A DNA stretch of 18,201 nucleotides from an uncultured Eubacteriales bacterium (GCA_934541205.1 CAKTDK010000021.1:1-18201), one strand, 5' to 3'. Counted from the first letter of the stretch, positions 7,875-14,752 are shown. Notes: a model not told the origin generated them from the letters alone. Program-made: numbers and translations.

Positions 7875-7903
7875 AAAAAAAGAGCCGTATCAACGGCTCT
7901 TTT
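7875..7903 (-). terminator. Intra-operon terminator/attenuator before the second ATPase
   Basis: On the minus strand AAAAGAGCCGT (7903-7893) pairs with ACGGCTCTTTT (7888-7878) across a 4-base loop and runs into further T residues to 7875. The stem starts 3 bases after the DUF6110 stop. The ATPase ribosome site follows it immediately, leaving no room for a new promoter. ATPase expression therefore seems to need partial read-through or a promoter inside the upstream gene. Confidence 0.8.
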
Positions 7904-7906
7904 CTG

Positions 7907-8182
7907 TTACTCTTCCTCAGAACTTTCAAGTTGTGCGGCTGCCGCTTCTTCCACTTCTTTCGCAGCTCTTTCTTCATTCAGATCTTTGGCAGAAGCTAAA
8001 ATGTCCGATGCGTTTTCCTGTACCGTTGTAACAGTTTCCATGACATAATCTTTCATACGCAGTCCTGCGGCTGTTGCGTGAACATATGCCTTTTTTGCAT
8101 CTTTGCTGGAAAGCAGTTTAATTCCAACTGAGCCAAAAAGCACGCCTCCTGCAAAAAGAGCTAATTTACTGTACAAGCTCAT
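7907..8182 (-). CDS. DUF6110-type small membrane-anchored protein
   Basis: A 91-residue protein. Residues 5-23 form one hydrophobic segment (KLALFAGGVLFGSVGIKLL). It is followed by SSKDAKKAYVHATAAGLRMKD and a charged, probably helical tail rich in Ala, Glu and Lys that ends in Glu-Ser-Ser-Glu-Glu-Glu. This matches the DUF6110 family as I remember it, which sits beside HMA-bearing P1B ATPases in Firmicutes; the function is unknown. The ATG at 8182 has an AAAGGAAG site. Its stop is nearly fused to a terminator hairpin, and the ATPase gene follows. A role as an accessory subunit or regulator of that pump is inferred from context only. Confidence 0.75.
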   Translation of the reverse strand: MSLYSKLALFAGGVLFGSVGIKLLSSKDAKKAYVHATAAGLRMKDYVMETVTTVQENASDILASAKDLNEERAAKEVEEAAAAQLESSEEE

Positions 8183-8200
8183 ATATCATCTTCCTTTCCG

Positions 8201-8281
8201 CTATTTTTGTTTGTACCCTGTAATCATTACCATGAGCAGGCAGATCACGGCTCCCCACGCCCAAAAACGGTGCTGTTTCAA
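8201..8281 (-). CDS. 26-residue single-helix membrane peptide
   Basis: A short frame with a TTG start at 8281 and a strong ribosome site, AAGGAGGG (8295-8288), at good spacing. The product is a basic N-terminus (KQHRFW), one hydrophobic helix (AWGAVICLLMVMITG) and a basic end (YKQK), then TAG. The stop lies 18 bases before the DUF6110 ATG, so it is the first gene of the peptide - DUF6110 - ATPase unit. Its tight spacing, ribosome site and membrane character argue that it is translated. It resembles the very small subunits that stabilise P-type pumps, but no homology is recognised. Confidence 0.6.
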   Translation of the reverse strand: MKQHRFWAWGAVICLLMVMITGYKQK

Positions 8282-8303
8282 CCTGATCCCTCCTTCATAG
8301 ATT

Positions 8304-8333
8304 TTATTCAAATATTATAACAACTTTGAATAA
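8304..8333. repeat. AT-rich inverted repeat, possible weak terminator
   Basis: TTATTCAAA (8304-8312) and TTTGAATAA (8325-8333) form a perfect 9-bp inverted repeat around 12 bases, directly after the AraC stop codon. It has no GC core and no clean T-run. The loop contains TATAAT on the minus strand (8319-8314), so it could instead be part of a promoter or operator for the small-peptide operon; no good -35 is visible. Confidence 0.4.
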
Positions 8334-8334
8334 A

Positions 8335-9270
8335 TTATTCTTTTGGAATCGGACAAAAACCAATGGAATCAGACCTATTTCGATATTGTCTCGGTGTACA
8401 GGTATAACATTTTTTAAAAACTACATTGAATTGACTCAAACTGGAGTACCCGACAGCCTGTGCAATTTCAAGAACTGTCATAGAGGTATAACAAAGAAGC
8501 TCAGCCGCTTTTTCCATTCGTTTTTGCAGCAGCCAGTTATGGACAGGCTGATCATAGACACTGCGGAAATATTTTTTGAAGGTAGTAGGGGATAGATAAA
8601 ACCGGCGACATAAACTGTCAATTGTCATTTTTTCATCTAAATGGAGCTCCATATAGGAACAAACGCTCCTTAAACGATCATGGACTGAGCCGTTTTTTTG
8701 TAACATTTCTACCTGTTGTACTTGTATCATTTTTTGACTCAGCAAATATAACAGCTCAATGCATTTCCACGCACAATAGCAATCCTGTTCTGTATCATCC
8801 AGAATATTTAAAACGGAAAACAGTGAAAACACCCACGGATTTCCTTTTATCAGAAACCCTCCGTTCATTTGCTCTGCATACTGTAAAGCTAAATGAATAT
8901 CCAAATTCCAATTCCCAATTATTTTGGTTATAGCCCAAAGACTATTTGGAATTTTTGGAATTTCCACGGTCAAAAGAAATCCCGATGTTTCTTTCTCTGT
9001 GTCAGATAAGAAAACGCAAACTTTTTCAGAGACGCAGACAATTTCCTGCTGACGAGCATAAATGCTCTGCCCGTTCAATAACCGAATTCTTATTTTACCA
9101 GTAGAGCACAGGATAAAACTCAAATATTTTCCAGATGAATCCGGCAATTTATTAGTATAAAAGCAATCGGCATAAGAAGAAACATGAAAGCGAAACAATT
9201 TCATTCCGTCGATATTAAAATCGCACCCTGATTTTGTCAAAACAGCCTTTTTTAATGATTCGCTCATCAT
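8335..9270 (-). CDS. AraC-family transcriptional regulator
   Basis: A 311-residue regulator. The last ~100 residues carry the AraC double helix-turn-helix: MTIDSLCRRFYLSPTTFKKYF for the first, then MTVLEIAQAVGYSSLSQFNVVFKK and the closing TPRQYRN for the second. The first ~200 residues are a variable sensor domain with no recognised ligand. The frame is open to 9324, but the ATG at 9270 has the ribosome site AAGGGAGGG, so it is preferred. It lies between the flavodoxin operon, from which a hairpin separates it, and the small-peptide/DUF6110/ATPase genes on the same strand, which it may control. No clear promoter was seen in the 86 bases upstream. Confidence 0.88.
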   Translation of the reverse strand: MMSESLKKAVLTKSGCDFNIDGMKLFRFHVSSYADCFYTNKLPDSSGKYLSFILCSTGKIRIRLLNGQSIYARQQEIVCVSEKVCVFLSDTEKETSGFLLTVEIPKIPNSLWAITKIIGNWNLDIHLALQYAEQMNGGFLIKGNPWVFSLFSVLNILDDTEQDCYCAWKCIELLYLLSQKMIQVQQVEMLQKNGSVHDRLRSVCSYMELHLDEKMTIDSLCRRFYLSPTTFKKYFRSVYDQPVHNWLLQKRMEKAAELLCYTSMTVLEIAQAVGYSSLSQFNVVFKKCYTCTPRQYRNRSDSIGFCPIPKE

Positions 9271-9305
9271 GTTCCCTCCCTTCCTGTTATACCAATTTAT
9301 TACAG

Positions 9306-9340
9306 CAAAATATGCAGAGGGCATACTTACGCCCTCTGCA
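9306..9340 (-). terminator. Terminator of the DUF2325-DUF3793-flavodoxin operon
   Basis: A perfect 10-bp GC-rich stem (9313-9322 with 9331-9340) with an 8-base loop begins 16 bases after the flavodoxin stop. On the minus strand it is followed by TATTTTGC, a short T-run. Confidence 0.75.
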
Positions 9341-9356
9341 AAATGTGATTATCTAA

Positions 9357-9779
9357 TTATGCCAAAGCTGCACCCAGTGCATTGCATTCAGCAACGGCTG
9401 CATCGTCAGGCGCTTCATTACAGATAACGCTACCGCAAGCTAAAACAGCACCATCTGAAGTACAGGTTTCTTCCCAATTGCGCATCCATTCGCCGTCTCC
9501 CCAGCCGTATGAGCCAAACAAGGCAATTTTTTTACCTGATAATTTGCTCTCGCATGCAGAAAACATAGGAGCGAATTCGCTCTCCTCCAGTTCTTCTGCT
9601 CCCATTGAAGGGCAGCCGAACGCAACGGCATCAAACTGATCCATCATGGAAGCATCAAATTCTGAAGCTGTAAACATCACTGCTTCTGCGCCTTTTTCTT
9701 TAGCTCCCGACACAACAGCCTGCGCCATTGCTTCTGTGTTTCCTGTACCGCTCCAATAAACCACTGCAATTTTACTCAT
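9357..9779 (-). CDS. Flavodoxin
   Basis: A 140-residue short-chain flavodoxin, a soluble FMN electron carrier that can replace ferredoxin when iron is scarce. The FMN phosphate loop SGTGNTEAM is at residues 10-18. The isoalloxazine-side loops GCPSMGAEELEES and FGSYGWGDGEWMRNW are intact. The frame is open to 9809, but the ATG at 9779 begins the typical MSKIAVVYWSGTGNT sequence and has an AAGAAAGG site. It is the last gene of an operon with DUF2325 and DUF3793 proteins whose leader has a TTAG-N6-CTAAC box, which fits expression under iron starvation. The electron partner is unknown. Confidence 0.93.
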   Translation of the reverse strand: MSKIAVVYWSGTGNTEAMAQAVVSGAKEKGAEAVMFTASEFDASMMDQFDAVAFGCPSMGAEELEESEFAPMFSACESKLSGKKIALFGSYGWGDGEWMRNWEETCTSDGAVLACGSVICNEAPDDAAVAECNALGAALA

Positions 9780-9805
9780 AAAATTTTCAACCTTTCTTAT
9801 ATTAG

Positions 9806-10357
9806 TCAAACAGCTACCGTGAGCCGTTCAATAGACTTTCCCTGCATATAACACCGACAATATGTATTAGTGCATTTTTTATATTGCTCAAAGGTTTTTT
9901 TCGCTTTTTCCTCATCGCCATACACTTTCCAGCATCCTACACATTTGTAACTGCGGGCTTGATTTTGAATAAATCCCAAAACATCTTCCGGAGGATATCC
10001 CAAAAACAATCCAATTTCATGAGGAAAATCCGCACAGGAATTTAGTCTTGCAATTAAATTTCGAATCAAGCACTTCGGAGAATTAACACAATACCCGCAC
10101 TCTGTCAGAATCGTACGCGCCACATCATTTTCCAGGTCTTTTGAAAGCTTTGACGGTCTGTACAAATAAATCAACGCGCAATTCTTCTGATACCTCAGCG
10201 GCAGAACACGAATTCCTTTTCCTTTGAGTAAAGTATTCAATCTGCGTATCGCCTCTCGCAGTTCCGATGAATCCTTAAAATGATAAGTAAACATATTACC
10301 TGTTTTCATTCCGGCAAGGGTCGGAGCACAATGTCTGATAATCATTTCGTCAGGCAA
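9806..10357 (-). CDS. DUF3793 family protein, cysteine-rich
   Basis: A 183-residue soluble protein recognised as DUF3793 by its IRHCAPTLAGMKTGNMF start and the FPHEIGLFLGYPPEDVLGFI segment. It carries ten-odd cysteines, several in closely spaced sets: CGYC and a following Cys near the middle, CVGC, and CTNTYCRC near the C-terminus. These could bind iron, zinc or an Fe-S cluster, although nothing establishes this. The TTG start at 10357 is supported by AGGAGG seven bases upstream; an ATG at 10345 is the alternative. It follows DUF2325 closely and precedes flavodoxin by 26 bases. The biochemical function is unknown; the operon suggests iron or redox physiology. Confidence 0.85.
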   Translation of the reverse strand: MPDEMIIRHCAPTLAGMKTGNMFTYHFKDSSELREAIRRLNTLLKGKGIRVLPLRYQKNCALIYLYRPSKLSKDLENDVARTILTECGYCVNSPKCLIRNLIARLNSCADFPHEIGLFLGYPPEDVLGFIQNQARSYKCVGCWKVYGDEEKAKKTFEQYKKCTNTYCRCYMQGKSIERLTVAV

Positions 10358-10372
10358 GGAATCTCCTCCTTT

Positions 10373-10648
10373 TTACGCATGTTTATTTAAAATGCTGCGC
10401 AAGGCCGAAGCTGAACTGGTGTGACAGCGCACAATCTTAATATCTTTCCCCTTTGTTTCATTCAAGGTAGAGCGAACCATTTTGTGAGAAACAGTTCCTG
10501 TAAACAGCACCAATAAATCAGGTGATCCTATTCCTTTCAGGGCTCCGTCCGTTTTTGGGAAAACCTTGGATTTACAATGATACTCATCACAGATTTCCTT
10601 ATAACGGCGAACCATACATTCATTTCCGCCCACAATGACCACGCTCAC
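10373..10648 (-). CDS. DUF2325 domain protein
   Basis: About 91-94 residues with the DUF2325 pattern: a hydrophobic strand and glycine turn (VVIVGGNECMVRRYKEIC), a central DLLVLFTGTVSHKMV and a C-terminal KIVRCHTSSASALRSIL. The fold is probably a small Rossmann-like alpha/beta domain. Cysteines lie in the N-terminal helix and in RCHTSS. Start choice: GTG at 10648, preceded by AGAGG at proper distance; the in-frame GTG at 10657 overlaps that site. It is the first gene of the operon with DUF3793 and flavodoxin, 19 bases after a TTAG-N6-CTAAC box. No biochemical role is known to me. Confidence 0.82.
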   Translation of the reverse strand: MSVVIVGGNECMVRRYKEICDEYHCKSKVFPKTDGALKGIGSPDLLVLFTGTVSHKMVRSTLNETKGKDIKIVRCHTSSASALRSILNKHA

Positions 10649-10666
10649 ACCATTCACCTCTTATTT

Positions 10667-10684
10667 GGTTAGCTAAAGCTAACT
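10667..10684. promoter_or_regulatory. TTAG-N6-CTAAC box before the DUF2325 operon
   Basis: GGTTAG-CTAAAG-CTAACT, an 18-base site with the same half-sites and 6-bp spacer as the feoA and feoB boxes. It lies just upstream of the ribosome site of the first gene, the position expected for a repressor that blocks initiation or early elongation. It links the operon to the Feo genes. Confidence 0.65.
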
Positions 10685-10698
10685 GAAAGATATTTTTT

Positions 10699-10721
10699 CA
10701 CCGCTCCTGCGGTGTTGTCAA
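10699..10721 (-). promoter_or_regulatory. TTGACA element with adjoining GC-rich palindrome
   Basis: TTGACA reads on the minus strand at 10721-10716. Next to it CACCGC and GCGGTG (10699-10704 and 10709-10714) form a perfect 6-bp inverted repeat with a 4-base loop. A good -10 at 17 bases is lacking (AAAAAA), and the nearest AT-rich hexamers are further on. This is the only promoter-like element before the DUF2325 operon. The palindrome might be a second regulator's site in the spacer; it is not a terminator for either strand because no T-run follows it. Confidence 0.4.
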
Positions 10722-10790
10722 TATAGTAGCAAATTAAACCGCCACTTTCTGCTCCAAAAAGGTTGTATATAATCCAAACCGACCAAAACT

Positions 10791-11144
10791 TTATAAAACA
10801 GACATCACTACATAACCTAGTTTTTCTATCTGATTTATGATGGAAGTGTCATCTACCGGAGTTTCATACTCCACCAAAACCTGATTCTTTTTCAGGTTTA
10901 CCGTTGCAGAAACTCCCGCAATACAGTCAACAGCCTCTTCAACTCGGTTTTTACAGTGCTCGCAGTGCATACCTTTTACATAAAATGTTTTTTTCTCAAT
11001 CACCGTTTTCAGCTTTTTCTTCTTCGGCTTGTAGCCGCCTCCAGAACAGCACCCGCCTTTACCTTTCAATCGCTTGATTGTTGCACGCAGCGCAAACAAC
11101 ACAATGATTACTAACAGCACAATAACAATTATATTTTCCATCAT
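10791..11144 (-). CDS. FeoB-associated Cys-rich membrane segment fused to an HMA metal-binding domain
   Basis: A 117-residue two-part protein. Residues 3-19 are a membrane helix followed by RATIKRLKGKGGCCSGG, the pattern of FeoB-associated Cys-rich membrane proteins. A lysine-rich linker (39-52) leads to a CopZ/HMA-type domain (53-117) with the metal site GMHC-EHC, Cys61 and Cys64. The predicted product is a membrane-tethered metal chaperone, with the HMA domain on the side of the basic linker, probably cytoplasmic. AGGAGG precedes two adjacent ATG codons at 11144 and 11141; either may be used. It starts 9 bases after the AraC gene and belongs to the DtxR-like - AraC - chaperone operon. Confidence 0.85.
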   Translation of the reverse strand: MMENIIVIVLLVIIVLFALRATIKRLKGKGGCCSGGGYKPKKKKLKTVIEKKTFYVKGMHCEHCKNRVEEAVDCIAGVSATVNLKKNQVLVEYETPVDDTSIINQIEKLGYVVMSVL

Positions 11145-11153
11145 ATAACCTCC

Positions 11154-12068
11154 TCAAATTGAAGCTGTATCCGATATATTTCTTCTTTTGCAGACAGATC
11201 TGTATTTTACCGGAGAGAGTCCCTTTGCTGATTTAAAAGCACTTGCAAATTTGCTTGCATTTTCATATCCATGCTTACTCGCAATTTCAATCACACTTTC
11301 CTCAGTATGTTCCAGCATATATGCTGCCGATTCCATTTTATGCGCTTTCAAAAAGGCATAAAACGGAATCCCGTATACCTGTTTGAATGCGTTCTTGATT
11401 TTTGTCGAAGAAATCTCAAAATATGAGGAAACTTCATCCAAGGTAATTCTTTCATCCATATTCGCAGTAAGGTATTCACAAACCTCTTTGGCGAGTTTCA
11501 CTTGATAGGGAGAAACCCCTTGACACAAAAGCTCATCACTTTCTAAATGGAACACACTTAAAAAAAGCATCAGTTCCAAAATTTTAATTTTAAAATAAGG
11601 CAGCCTGATATCCTGCGGAACGGTATATAACTCTGCAAAAATGTGTTCAACGGAAGCATTTGAACGGGTGATAAAGCATGGTTGAAAGCCGCTGAATTTT
11701 TGTTTTATTCTTTCGGGCTGTACCGAAACATCTTCCAAAAAGCAAGACAAGCATTTCGGAGCTTGATCCACATCAATATGAATCGTAATACCATGATAGT
11801 GTTCTAACGGGAAATACATCACATCAGTCAACGGAATTTCCTGTGTAATCAGCAGGTCACCGGGGGAAACATAATAATAATGATCTCCGGCTTTACATTC
11901 CATTCTTCCTTCACGGCAATGGATAATCTCTAAAAAATCTTTACTTGCAGTTTGACAAATCCCCAGCGAGGATTCCTTTGCATGAATATTATGATAAAAC
12001 AGCCGGATTCCCGGAAAAACATCATATCCGGTTGTGTTAGAATAGTGTAAATGATTAAACCTATCCAT
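11154..12068 (-). CDS. AraC-family transcriptional regulator
   Basis: A 304-residue regulator. The N-terminal ~180 residues have cupin-like sensor features (FLEIIHCREGRMECKAGDHYYYVSPGDLL). The C-terminal part has the two helix-turn-helix units, ITLDEVSSYFEISSTKIKNAFK and SVIEIASKHGYENASKFASAFK, ending in SPVKYRS. It starts 3 bases after the stop of the DtxR-like gene, so translation is probably coupled, and its stop adjoins the ribosome site of the HMA-fusion gene. Iron-acquisition loci often carry AraC-type activators that sense siderophores or haem (PchR-like), but the ligand here is unknown. The short N-terminal extension before the cupin region makes the start at 12068 plausible. Confidence 0.88.
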   Translation of the reverse strand: MDRFNHLHYSNTTGYDVFPGIRLFYHNIHAKESSLGICQTASKDFLEIIHCREGRMECKAGDHYYYVSPGDLLITQEIPLTDVMYFPLEHYHGITIHIDVDQAPKCLSCFLEDVSVQPERIKQKFSGFQPCFITRSNASVEHIFAELYTVPQDIRLPYFKIKILELMLFLSVFHLESDELLCQGVSPYQVKLAKEVCEYLTANMDERITLDEVSSYFEISSTKIKNAFKQVYGIPFYAFLKAHKMESAAYMLEHTEESVIEIASKHGYENASKFASAFKSAKGLSPVKYRSVCKRRNISDTASI

Positions 12069-12071
12069 CTT

Positions 12072-12449
12072 TTAAAATCCTGATTCCTTTGGAAAGAGAC
12101 AGGCAAGTTTTTCTTCAGACAAGCTTGCTAAAAAAGAACAAATTGCCGTTTCTTCTATGCTGTCACATAGCTTTGAATGAAATAATCGTTTATTCAATTC
12201 CATACTGTACTTTTCATATTCCAAAGCCTTTCCCATTCCATCATCAGTGAGTACAATATGTTTACCACAATCTCTCTTTACATACTGCACCTGTTCAAAA
12301 AAATCCATCATACGATGCACACTAGCTTTCGAAAGTTTTAGTTCCTTGGCAATATCTGCTCCGCGCACACTTCCCTGTCTCTCATATAATCTCTTTATCA
12401 CAATCAAATATCGTATCTGAGAAGCAGTTAATTCCGCATACTTTTTCAT
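12072..12449 (-). CDS. DtxR-like regulator with degenerate metal site
   Basis: A 125-residue winged-helix protein with the DtxR/MntR N-terminal layout: TASQIRYLIVIKRLYERQGSVRGADIAKELKLSKASVHRMMDFF, then a wing ending in IVLTDDGMGKALEYEK. Compared with the intact DtxR-family protein at 15306, the metal ligands are lost. The ERH histidine is Tyr81, and the C-x2-E-H set is C104-S-F-L-A, keeping only the cysteine. It may therefore act without metal or sense something else. The frame is open to 12467, but the ATG at 12449 has an AGGAGAG site. It is the first gene of a three-gene operon with the AraC regulator and the HMA fusion. The family call is based on the DNA-binding part; a MarR-like label is possible. 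Confidence 0.75.
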   Translation of the reverse strand: MKKYAELTASQIRYLIVIKRLYERQGSVRGADIAKELKLSKASVHRMMDFFEQVQYVKRDCGKHIVLTDDGMGKALEYEKYSMELNKRLFHSKLCDSIEETAICSFLASLSEEKLACLFPKESGF

Positions 12450-12469
12450 ACACAGCTCTCCTAGCATTT

Positions 12470-12523
12470 AAAAGCAAATGCGGGGCGCGGTTCTATGTCC
12501 GCCCCCCCGCATCATTTGCTTTT
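12470..12523. terminator. Strong hairpin ending the feoB unit
   Basis: AAAAGCAAATGCGGGG (12470-12485) pairs with CCCCGCAT-cat-TTGCTTTT (12505-12523) with a 3-base bulge. The stem continues with GCGG/CCGC (12487-12490 and 12499-12502) around an 8-base loop. T-runs flank it on both strands. The minus-strand arm begins at the stop codon of the Cys-rich peptide. The next gene starts 21 bases beyond the hairpin with no visible promoter of its own, so read-through may feed the DtxR-like operon. A smaller alternative hairpin (GCATTT 12464-12469 with AAATGC 12476-12481) would compete with it. Confidence 0.8.
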
Positions 12524-12689
12524 ATTGATTGCGATCCTTTTCCCGATGATCGCATTTTCCTTTAGAAGCACACTGTTTTGCATAAGGACAGCCAATACAG
12601 CTTTCGCCGCGTTTCTTTGCTTTATACAGATAAACCAGAATGGCTCCTACAATCACCGCAAGGATCAAAATGATAATCAAATTTTTCAT
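12522..12689 (-). CDS. FeoB-associated Cys-rich membrane protein
   Basis: A 55-residue protein. One N-terminal membrane helix (LIIILILAVIVGAILVYLY, residues 4-22) is followed by a basic stretch and the cysteine motif C31-x2-C34-x5-C40-x5-C46 with His48. This is the FeoB-associated Cys-rich family; FeoC-like metal or cluster binding has been proposed but I know of no firm function. Its ATG shares one base with the feoB stop (TAATG), so translation is coupled and equimolar expression with FeoB is likely. Confidence 0.88.
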   Translation of the reverse strand: MKNLIIILILAVIVGAILVYLYKAKKRGESCIGCPYAKQCASKGKCDHREKDRNQ

Positions 12690-14752
12690 TATGATTTGTT
12701 TGCAGCATACGCTTTGCCTGCATTATTCAAAGCATATTCTGTTTTCAGCTTTTTATTGGTATTGCGGATCAAACCGATGATAACAGCCGCAAACACAGCC
12801 ACTGCTGCAAGTCCTGCAAGAGCTGCACCGACATTCAAGGTTTCCGGAGCAGTGATAAGAGTTCCAATGGTGTAAACCGCATAGCCTACGGTATAGCCGA
12901 CGCCCAGCTGTAAACCAATTGCGCCCCAAACCCATTTGCTGCTCTTCATTTCGGAGTTCATCGCACCGATCGCCGCAAAGCAAGGCGGTGTGTAAAGGTT
13001 AAACATCAGGTAAGCCAGCGCTGCAACTTTGGTGATGGCGATAATGCTTGCCGCCTCTGCGCCTGCACCTTCGATCAAAGCGAGTTCATCGGCATCGATC
13101 AGGTTTTCCAGCCCCACAAAGCAAACAGCCAGTGTACCTACGACGTTTTCCTTAGCGATAAATCCGGTAACAGCCGCTGCTGCCAGCTGCCATGAAAGAA
13201 CACCTACAATCGGAACGAGCAGATAGGCAAACGGAGCGGCGATAGAAGCGAGGATTGAAGAATCAGATGTTTCTGCAACGCCGAAGCTCCAGTTAAATGT
13301 CTGCATGATCTGCACCGCTGTGTTGCACAGCAAGATGATGGTCGCTGCTTTCACAATATACGCCCAGCCGCGGCTGCACATTGCCTTGAATGCAAACCAG
13401 AGAGACGGTGCTTTGTATTCCGGCAACTCAATGATAAAGAAGGATTTTCTATTTTTGTAGCCTGCAATTTTGTTGACCAGCAGAGCTCCGAGGAAAATCA
13501 GCACAATACCGGACAGGTACATCGTTGCGCTTACCCAGCCTGCATTGTCAAAAAACGCGCCGGCAAACAAAGCGATGACCGGGATCTTCGCACCGCACGG
13601 CATAAACGGAGCCAGCATCGCAGTTGCTCTGCGTTCACGGTCATTTCGGATGGTACGGCTTGCCATAATGCCCGGAACCGCACAGCCGATAGTGATAACA
13701 AACGGGATAACGGATTTACCGGAAAGGCCGACTTTTTTGAAGATCGGATCAAGTACTACTGCCACACGGGACATATATCCGCAGTCCTCCAAAATAGCGA
13801 TCAGGAAGTACATTACCATAACCAGCGGCAGGAATCCTACAACGGCGATCACGCCGCCGATCACGCCGTCTACCAACAGTGCGGAAAGAAGCGGATTCGC
13901 TCCTTCCATCAGGCCGCCGACCCAGCCCTGGAACATTTCAAGCAGGGGGACCAGTCCCGGAATAAAGGTGCCGTTCGGCAGTTCTACCCCTTCAGCAATC
14001 CAGGTGCCGAGGTAGGTCTGGGAAATTTCAAACACCAGGAACATGACCACCGCAAAAATCGGAATACCCAGCCATTTGTTGGTCAAAACCTTATCAATTT
14101 TATCATTCAGGTTCTTATCCTTTGTTAAGACCTTACGGGTTTCTACTTCTTTCACAATACTGTTGACAAAATCAAAACGCTTACGGTCTGCAGCCTCTAC
14201 CGCATTTTTATCGGTCAAATCAATATTTTCCTGATGGAAAGGAGCCGTTTGATCAGTACCGACCCGAGCTGCCGCCTGCGTAATTACCGATTTCAATCCC
14301 TCCGCTGAAGTCGATACTGTTTCCACAACCGGACAACCAAGCTTTTCGGAAAGCTTCTCAGCGTCAATTTTAGTTTCTTTCTTTTTATTGACATCGCTTT
14401 TGTTCAGCGCTACCACAACCGGAATCCCCAGTTCCAAAAGTTGTGTGGTAAAAAACAGACTTCTGCTCAAGTTGGTGGAATCCACAATATTAATGATGAC
14501 ATCGGGATTCTCTTTTTTGACATAAGAACTTGTGATGCTTTCCTCACTGGTGAACGGGGACATGGAATATGCACCCGGCAAATCGACAGCAATCAGCTGT
14601 TCTCCCCCTGCATAATAGCTTTTTTTAATCGGGTACTCTTTCTTTTCCACTGTAACGCCGGCCCAGTTTCCGACTTTTTCATTTCGGCCTGTCAGCGCGT
14701 TATACATGGTGGTTTTTCCCGAGTTTGGGTTACCTGTCAACGCAATTCTCAT
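12689..14752 (-). CDS. feoB: Ferrous iron transporter FeoB
   Basis: A 687-residue ferrous iron permease with an N-terminal G domain. G1 is GNPNSGKT at 7-14, the switch threonine is in GVTVEKKE (Thr34), G3 is DLPG at 57-60 and G4 is NKSD at 117-120. From about residue 230 the membrane domain carries two Gate (nucleoside-recognition) regions, including GYMSRVAVVLD and the cysteine-bearing ITIGCAVPGIMASRT and FMPCGAKIPV motifs typical of FeoB. The length is normal for a FeoB. The ATG at 14752 follows AGGAGG by 7 bases. It has its own promoter covered by a TTAG-N6-CTAAC box, separate from feoA upstream, and shares its stop with the downstream Cys-rich peptide. Confidence 0.97.
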   Translation of the reverse strand: MRIALTGNPNSGKTTMYNALTGRNEKVGNWAGVTVEKKEYPIKKSYYAGGEQLIAVDLPGAYSMSPFTSEESITSSYVKKENPDVIINIVDSTNLSRSLFFTTQLLELGIPVVVALNKSDVNKKKETKIDAEKLSEKLGCPVVETVSTSAEGLKSVITQAAARVGTDQTAPFHQENIDLTDKNAVEAADRKRFDFVNSIVKEVETRKVLTKDKNLNDKIDKVLTNKWLGIPIFAVVMFLVFEISQTYLGTWIAEGVELPNGTFIPGLVPLLEMFQGWVGGLMEGANPLLSALLVDGVIGGVIAVVGFLPLVMVMYFLIAILEDCGYMSRVAVVLDPIFKKVGLSGKSVIPFVITIGCAVPGIMASRTIRNDRERRATAMLAPFMPCGAKIPVIALFAGAFFDNAGWVSATMYLSGIVLIFLGALLVNKIAGYKNRKSFFIIELPEYKAPSLWFAFKAMCSRGWAYIVKAATIILLCNTAVQIMQTFNWSFGVAETSDSSILASIAAPFAYLLVPIVGVLSWQLAAAAVTGFIAKENVVGTLAVCFVGLENLIDADELALIEGAGAEAASIIAITKVAALAYLMFNLYTPPCFAAIGAMNSEMKSSKWVWGAIGLQLGVGYTVGYAVYTIGTLITAPETLNVGAALAGLAAVAVFAAVIIGLIRNTNKKLKTEYALNNAGKAYAANKS

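Noticed and set aside
10700..10790. Terminator after the HMA-fusion gene.
   Set aside because: A GGTT...AACC pairing followed by TTTTT exists near 10755-10775, but the 4-bp stem with a long loop is too weak to call.
13470..14015. A 181-codon plus-strand open frame opposite feoB.
   Set aside because: It is antisense to intact FeoB motifs, has low-complexity Ser/Thr/Pro/Arg composition typical of a shadow frame and no ribosome site.
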